From positions 124,001 to 188,000 of the forward strand of contig BCIJ01000005.1 of NCBI GenBank assembly GCA_001599935.1: a stretch of DNA of 64,000 nt, written 5' to 3'. The notes under the pieces were generated by a model. It ran no database searches and had not been told where the DNA came from. It saw nothing but the letters and a program-made list of their open reading frames with translations. This DNA is from Holtermannia corniformis. Its lineage: Eukaryota; Basidiomycota; Tremellomycetes; Holtermanniales. Position numbers and translations under genes: made by a program. This document shows positions 59,709 to 64,000 of the stretch, one piece after another (the first letter of the stretch is position 1; every line of letters begins with the position of its first letter).

Positions 59709-62700
59709 CTACAGCGCGAGGTAATCCCGGACCTCGGCCTCGCTCAGCTTCCGGAAAGTCGGTGCGATCCGCTCGCCAGACTTCTTGACGAGCTGCTCGG
59801 CCGTCGGCACCGTGACGACGCCAATCTCAATCGTGTGCTCGGTCATCTGCCCCTCAAAGCCCTCCTTGAGCGTCAACAGCGCCGTGTGGATCGCGTCCTC
59901 GAGCGACAGGTCGTCGTTGTACCTGAGGGTGTCAGTGAGAGACCTTAACAACCTCATAGCGCTCGGTGCGCTCAACATGGGCTATGGAGACTCACCGCTT
60001 CTCAAGAAACGTCTTGCCGTTCACCATGTTCTTGCCGATCGCGCTTGCCTTCCACGCCCAGTAGCTGCCCGACGGGTCGACCTGGTAGAGTGATTGACCG
60101 CGGTGGGCGTCCCAGCCGGCGATGAGGATCGAGATGCCATATGGGCGGACACCACTGTAAGGTTGGTTAGTCATCGGGGTGAACATCACACACAATAGGT
60201 TCAGGCATTGTGTGTCGAGATCAGTCCCAGGATGGCCAGCCGCGGTATGAGATCGCACAATCGTGACAACTGTGACTCGACGCGCAAGCCGACCCTTTGG
60301 CGCCAACGCCTGCGCGAACCGCCGTGCACTGCAGGGGAAGCAGCTATTAGATCGACCGCAGTATCACACAGTTGCACTCTTATTGCTCTCAAATGCAGAT
60401 TTTGCATTTTCGTGTGCACTCGCCGTCGACGTCGCCAGCCAGTCAACATCACAAGTATTGTGCTGACATCATGGACGCCAAGGTCCGTGAAGACCGCAAC
60501 AGACCAGAGTCATGTTTAGCCCGGAGCTTCCTGACTTTTGAGCTGCTAACTAGCCTTCCCTCGCAACATGCATGAGAATGTTTGCCGTCATGAAGGGTAC
60601 GCAGACCTCAGTTGCAGGAACAGGATCGATCTAGCGCGACATTGAATCGGCAATATTGGCGGAGCTTCATCGACAGTCACAGGTAGCTGCAGGCCTCGAC
60701 TCCGCGGCCAGACGCGACCAGGCCTTGATCATACATCAAAGATTGTTCTCCGAAGTAGCCAATTGACACGGCTTTCAGAGGTAGAGTCCCCGTTGTCACG
60801 GCTCCTTGGCGCCATTCTTCCTCTGTAGGGATTTAGGCCGGCAATGGTCTGGCGACAGCGACTCTGCTATGGGTGCTCCGACCGATCCAGATCAAGTGCC
60901 GATCAAGCACCGCTGCCATCAAAGTTCGAATGTAACGCGCTGCAATGCAGCGTCCTCCTCACATATCTTTACAAGCAGACAGCCTGTGAGACCATCGGTG
61001 ACGACGCTGCACTCGTGGAGCCATATTCCCGGTCGGTTGTGTGCGGTGCGCTGCAAGATTTCGAAGCCTACCACAAGACTTTGACACAAACCGATTGCAG
61101 CGCTCGGTCTGAGGATGCGCCCTCAAAACGACTCGGATACGCACAAAGAATAGTCTCTGCTGCTTGGCACCGAGAGTGATGCCGCCCTGACATCCGCAGT
61201 GCGGCGTTGACATCCCGTGCGAGCCGTTAACGAGTTCGAATGGCTTTACTAATAGTTACGACAGGCTTCATAATGACTTCAAGCCAAAAGATCGGATCCA
61301 AGCTGGAGAGTTGATTGCCTGCCACGACAGCGTGTGCAAGATCCCGCTCATCCGCACGTCGCAGATCAAAATCACACAAACCAGCGACCAGAAAGGCCCC
61401 CACCCGATGATGCAACTATCTCTTCGTCTGCACGTCATGCAACAACCCCGAGGTATTACAAACTGGTGTCTGACTTCGAGGTGGCGAACGACGTTGCTGG
61501 CGGACGAGCAAGCACAGATTCATGGTCGAGCAGCTGACGTTATGCCCGGATCAATGCAGAGACGGTTGCGTGTCCTGACGTCTCGTGTGCACCTTTGGCT
61601 TCCATATCTTGACATGAAGGTTCAGGTCACGTTCGCAAGCACCGGAACCCCAAAGCACGACCTATCGGCGGAACTCGCAGCTGCAACCTGCATGTCTCTG
61701 TGCTTGCGCTGCGGTGCGTACGGCGCAATGTCCTGCCTTTGATCGCTGTACACATCACTGACCCGGTGGTCCAGCGACCGCCGGGCTTCGCGTTTTCGTA
61801 CAGCTAAGCTCGGCCAGGATGCAACGTCCCCAAGGACCGGTATCAAAGCCTAGACCGCATAAAGGGGAAGACTGGATCATCCCAGTGATCCTGCTTTCGG
61901 ATATCTACGGACCTGATTGTCGAATGACTCGACCGTGGTCAGATCAGGCGGTCAACTGACCGGGATCGACGTTCACGGACTAGCCACTCCAGCGACAGCC
62001 TCATCAGGGAATCCAGTCTAAGCCCCGTCGCGCACTCCAACACCACCAAGCACTCAAAGTCCAAGTCCGAATGCAAACCACCACACCCCAAAGCACTCCA
62101 CGACCTCTCGCCCACACGAGGACTCACCCACTCTGCGTCGCCTTTTGCATCACGCCCGCGACCTCTTGCACGAGGACCTTTGTCGGGGGGTACTCGCCGT
62201 ACACCTTCCAGTACGCTTGTGCAATCTTGCGCGCCTTGGCGACGAGCACCCGAAAGTCAGGGCCCATGCCGCTGTAGACAAAGCCAATGTTGGGGCAGAT
62301 GGGCGCGACCTTTTCGAGGCACGACGTGTCGACGAGGATCGAGGATGACTTTTTCTCGGTCGCGAGCACGATGCCGTTTGTGGCTGAACGGAGTGTTAGC
62401 GACGTATACGGATGGAGGGTGAGGAGACTGGTGCCGCGCGAGCGCAGAGATGACAGATCGGGTTGTGAAAGATCGATAGTACGCACCCTTGATACCGAGA
62501 CTGGTGGTGCCGCCTGCGACGGCCGCGAGCGCGTGCTCAATCTGGACGAGCTTGCCTGACGGGTTAAAGGTCGTGAGCGAGAACCTGGAACGGGATGGCG
62601 TCAGCGCGTCCTTTACGTGTCCAAGCACATCATCCTCACCTGTAGAGTCCAACAGAGTAGTCAAGGTCTAGTCAGTCTCTCGCAGTGTGGCAAGACCGCC

Positions 62701-62740
62701 GGATCACGCACGAGTACGCCCCTCCTCCTGGTGTGGCCAT
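59709..62740 (-). CDS. PRE8: 20S proteasome subunit alpha2 (Pre8/PSMA2)
   Basis: Five exons, complement(62712..62740, 62487..62584, 62128..62383, 59996..60154, 59709..59922), 251 residues. The alpha signature [20 protein letters not shown] is followed by [50 protein letters not shown] and the C-terminal [11 protein letters not shown] confirm alpha2. Length is within one residue of the yeast subunit. Introns are 127, 103, 1973 and 73 nt, all far above the local norm of about 45. The third, between QSG and GVRPYG, is described separately. Use1 starts 69 bp downstream on the same strand. Confidence 0.93.
60155..62127 (-). other. 1,973-nt intron of the proteasome alpha2 gene
   Basis: Boundaries are canonical: donor GTGAGT at 62127 and acceptor TTACAG ending at 60155, phase 2, joining GG|T in the invariant G-G-V-R-P. 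Inside I find open frames of at most 143 codons (such as 61311..61742 and 60844..61179 on plus) that match nothing I know. An 8-bp hairpin CACACAAT/ATTGTGTG lies near 60190-60216, close to the acceptor. I see no terminal repeats, target-site duplication, tRNA or transposase motif. It may be an old insertion or hold a nested gene or non-coding RNA. Confidence 0.75.
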
Positions 62741-63278
62741 TGTGCGTGCTGGAGTGGTCTAGCGAGTAAAGTGGCTGATGCGGATTGCAGCTGGCCGTGT
62801 ACTGATCGTAACTTGATATGCGACTGAGCTGTAACGCGTTGCCGTCGAGGTGAAGAAGCGCCGTCGTGTCTGATCGACCGTGGTGCTGGTGCTGGTGCTG
62901 CCCAACGCTTGCTCACTCCGAGCTTAAGGGTATGCGCTATTACACTGCCGCGCGAGATTACGTAATGCACGAGCTTGGTTCAGCGATCGGAGCCGTCTTC
63001 AACTCGGTAACGCTGCAGCGATTGGGGGGAGAACAAAAATCATCCCAAGCGAGGGAGAGCAGCTGGGAGCACTCGCGACACGGCAGTCGTCAAGACTGGG
63101 ACATCAGCAGTCTAGATCCACTGCGAGTCGAACGGGATAGAGCACCAGCAGCGCAGCAACACGGACGTCCGAAGTATCAAGCCCATCGGAAAAAGGAGAC
63201 GACCGCTTCGACTCGTCCTTCCAGCTCGATCTACAGCACTCGCGCTCTTTGATAACGTTGATTCCGGTTCTATCCAAC
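62741..63278. other. divergent intergenic region, PRE8-like / RG-rich gene
   Basis: About 540 bp between divergent starts. Contains short CTGGTG repeats (about 62881-62898). No TATA box or RNA gene recognised. Confidence 0.4.
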
Positions 63279-64000
63279 ATGGCATCGTCGACGGCGGCGG
63301 CATCGACATCAGCATCGCTCCCTGCACGACCCGAGCTACCGGGTGGCAAACCGCCTCAACCCGGCGATGGCGCCTATCTGACTCAGCAGCAGCACTCGAG
63401 AAACAGACAGGCAGGCGGTCGCAGAGGTCGTGGGAACGCACCCGGACGGCCAGCAAGCTCGCATCAGAGAGCCAACGACATTCCACCCCATTTGCGTCAG
63501 CCGAACGGGGGACCGTCGGTGCCAACACCGAGTCAGGTGCAGACGCAGCTGAACGGACATGAACAGCCGGAGCGTTCTCAGCGCGGTGGGAGACCACGCC
63601 AGCCTCAGCGAAACGAGCGCAATACGAATGGGCACGGTTCTATGAACGCAAACGGCCTAACGAATGGCAACGGCCCAACGAATGGCAACGAAGCGCTGAA
63701 GGAAGAGGCGCCCGGTAGCAGCAATAGCCCCAATGCGCAACGTGTGGGCTCGGTGCGCGGCGGACGATCCGGCCGAGGCGGTCGTGGACGAGGCAAGCCG
63801 CAGACCGATGGCCACCTCGCTGTATCCACTGCCGAACCTACCTCCGAGCAAGCATCAACCTCAACCTCGGCAAAGCCCAACAACGGTCGCAGAAGCAACC
63901 CACGGCCAAACGGCAGCAAATCCAAACCTCCCACCGACGCGCTCAATCCCACGGCTGCAGTCTTTGAGCCAACGTCGTCCACAACCGTCTCCCTGCCCCT
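63279..64000 (+). CDS. RG-rich protein with a PAM2-like motif (N-terminal part)
   Basis: An uninterrupted frame of 240 codons runs from the ATG at 63279 off the window edge. It is rich in Asn, Gly, Arg, Gln and Ser, with RGG-like stretches (GGRSGRGGRGRGK), a duplicated TNGNGPTNGN unit (about 63657-63690) and DIPPHLRQP. Near residue 225 it reads ALNPTAAVFEP, matching the L-N-x2-A-x2-F-x-P core of PAM2 motifs that bind the MLLE domain of poly(A)-binding protein. RG-rich plus PAM2 suggests an mRNA-associated factor such as a ZNF598/Hel2- or NFX1-type protein, whose zinc domains would lie beyond the window. That is inference. Confidence 0.7.
   Translation, partial: MASSTAAASTSASLPARPELPGGKPPQPGDGAYLTQQQHSRNRQAGGRRGRGNAPGRPASSHQRANDIPPHLRQPNGGPSVPTPSQVQTQLNGHEQPERSQRGGRPRQPQRNERNTNGHGSMNANGLTNGNGPTNGNEALKEEAPGSSNSPNAQRVGSVRGGRSGRGGRGRGKPQTDGHLAVSTAEPTSEQASTSTSAKPNNGRRSNPRPNGSKSKPPTDALNPTAAVFEPTSSTTVSLP

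Noticed and set aside
61311..61742. 143-codon plus-strand frame inside the giant proteasome intron
   Set aside because: No recognisable domain and no splice extension, so not called as a gene; the intron is reported as a finding instead.
61935..62010. Possible C/D-box snoRNA on the minus strand (TGATGA near 62000, CTGA near 61945)
   Set aside because: The boxes are short, the C box lacks the purine start and no convincing terminal stem pairs around them.
63342..63350. GGTGGCAAA, identical to the ascomycete proteasome control element
   Set aside because: It lies inside the coding sequence of the RG-rich gene, 600 bp from the proteasome start; a nonamer match by chance is plausible and the element is not known to me in basidiomycetes.
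1..64000. CRISPR arrays, rRNA, prokaryotic operons, transposases or viral genes
   Set aside because: None seen on either strand; spliceosomal introns throughout show a eukaryotic nuclear contig.

Overview
The window is 64 kb of compact, intron-dense fungal nuclear DNA. Almost every protein gene is cut by introns of about 38-55 nt that begin GTRNGT and end a few bases after a CTGAC or CTGAT branch-point box. Gene content (Med12, GLT1, Use1, Trs23, Sen54, a She9/Mdm33-type protein, P450, fungal GH16), high GC and intron density point to a basidiomycete, possibly Pucciniomycotina. The species is inference. There is no sign of prokaryotic DNA, CRISPR, rRNA or a recognisable transposon. Gene models were spliced by hand by joining reading frames at canonical splice sites; phases were checked, expression was not.

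Layout: 1-549 end of a Met/Gly/Pro-rich protein; 812-1169 (-) short SCOC/Slo1-type coiled coil; 1612-7657 (+) formin; 7797-9314 (-) KH-domain protein; 9507-12677 (+) Gyp7-like TBC RabGAP; 12803-14754 (-) Thp3/LENG8 SAC3-family protein; 15010-16564 (+) She9/Mdm33-like mitochondrial protein; 16791-18117 (+) PARP-type zinc-finger protein; 18705-25900 (+) NAD(P)H glutamate synthase; 26233-27987 (+) Sen54; 28530-31323 (+) RRM-YTH RNA-binding protein; 31940-34065 (-) nuclease-like/kinase-like fusion; 34769-36194 (+) SR protein; 36258-41997 (-) Mediator Med12; 42225-42530 (+) Mim2-like protein; 42637-44561 (-) polytopic membrane protein; 45088-47773 (-) UspA-domain protein; 48015-48558 (-) UBA-like protein; 48646-49954 (-) secreted GH16; 50359-51337 (+) dephospho-CoA kinase; 51386-52511 (-) LYAR-type zinc finger; 52752-53312 (+) Trs23; 53475-55759 (-) cytochrome P450; 56529-56623 (+) intron-containing tRNA-Lys(CUU); 57152-58500 (+) lysine methyltransferase-like protein; 58528-59639 (-) Use1 SNARE; 59709-62740 (-) proteasome alpha2; 63279-end (+) RG-rich protein with a PAM2-like motif.

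These are mostly unrelated housekeeping genes with no biosynthetic cluster. RNA metabolism is well represented (Sen54, YTH, SR, KH, Thp3, PARP-finger, LYAR, PAM2), as are trafficking (TBC, Trs23, Use1, SCOC) and mitochondria (She9, Mim2-like). The most unusual items are the PD-(D/E)xK-like plus kinase-like fusion at 31940-34065, a 1,973-nt intron in the proteasome gene among ~45-nt introns, a perfect back-to-back acceptor/donor in that gene's first intron, exons of 9, 10 and 13 nt in the P450, and a 248-nt intron in the SR gene whose retention would introduce an early stop.
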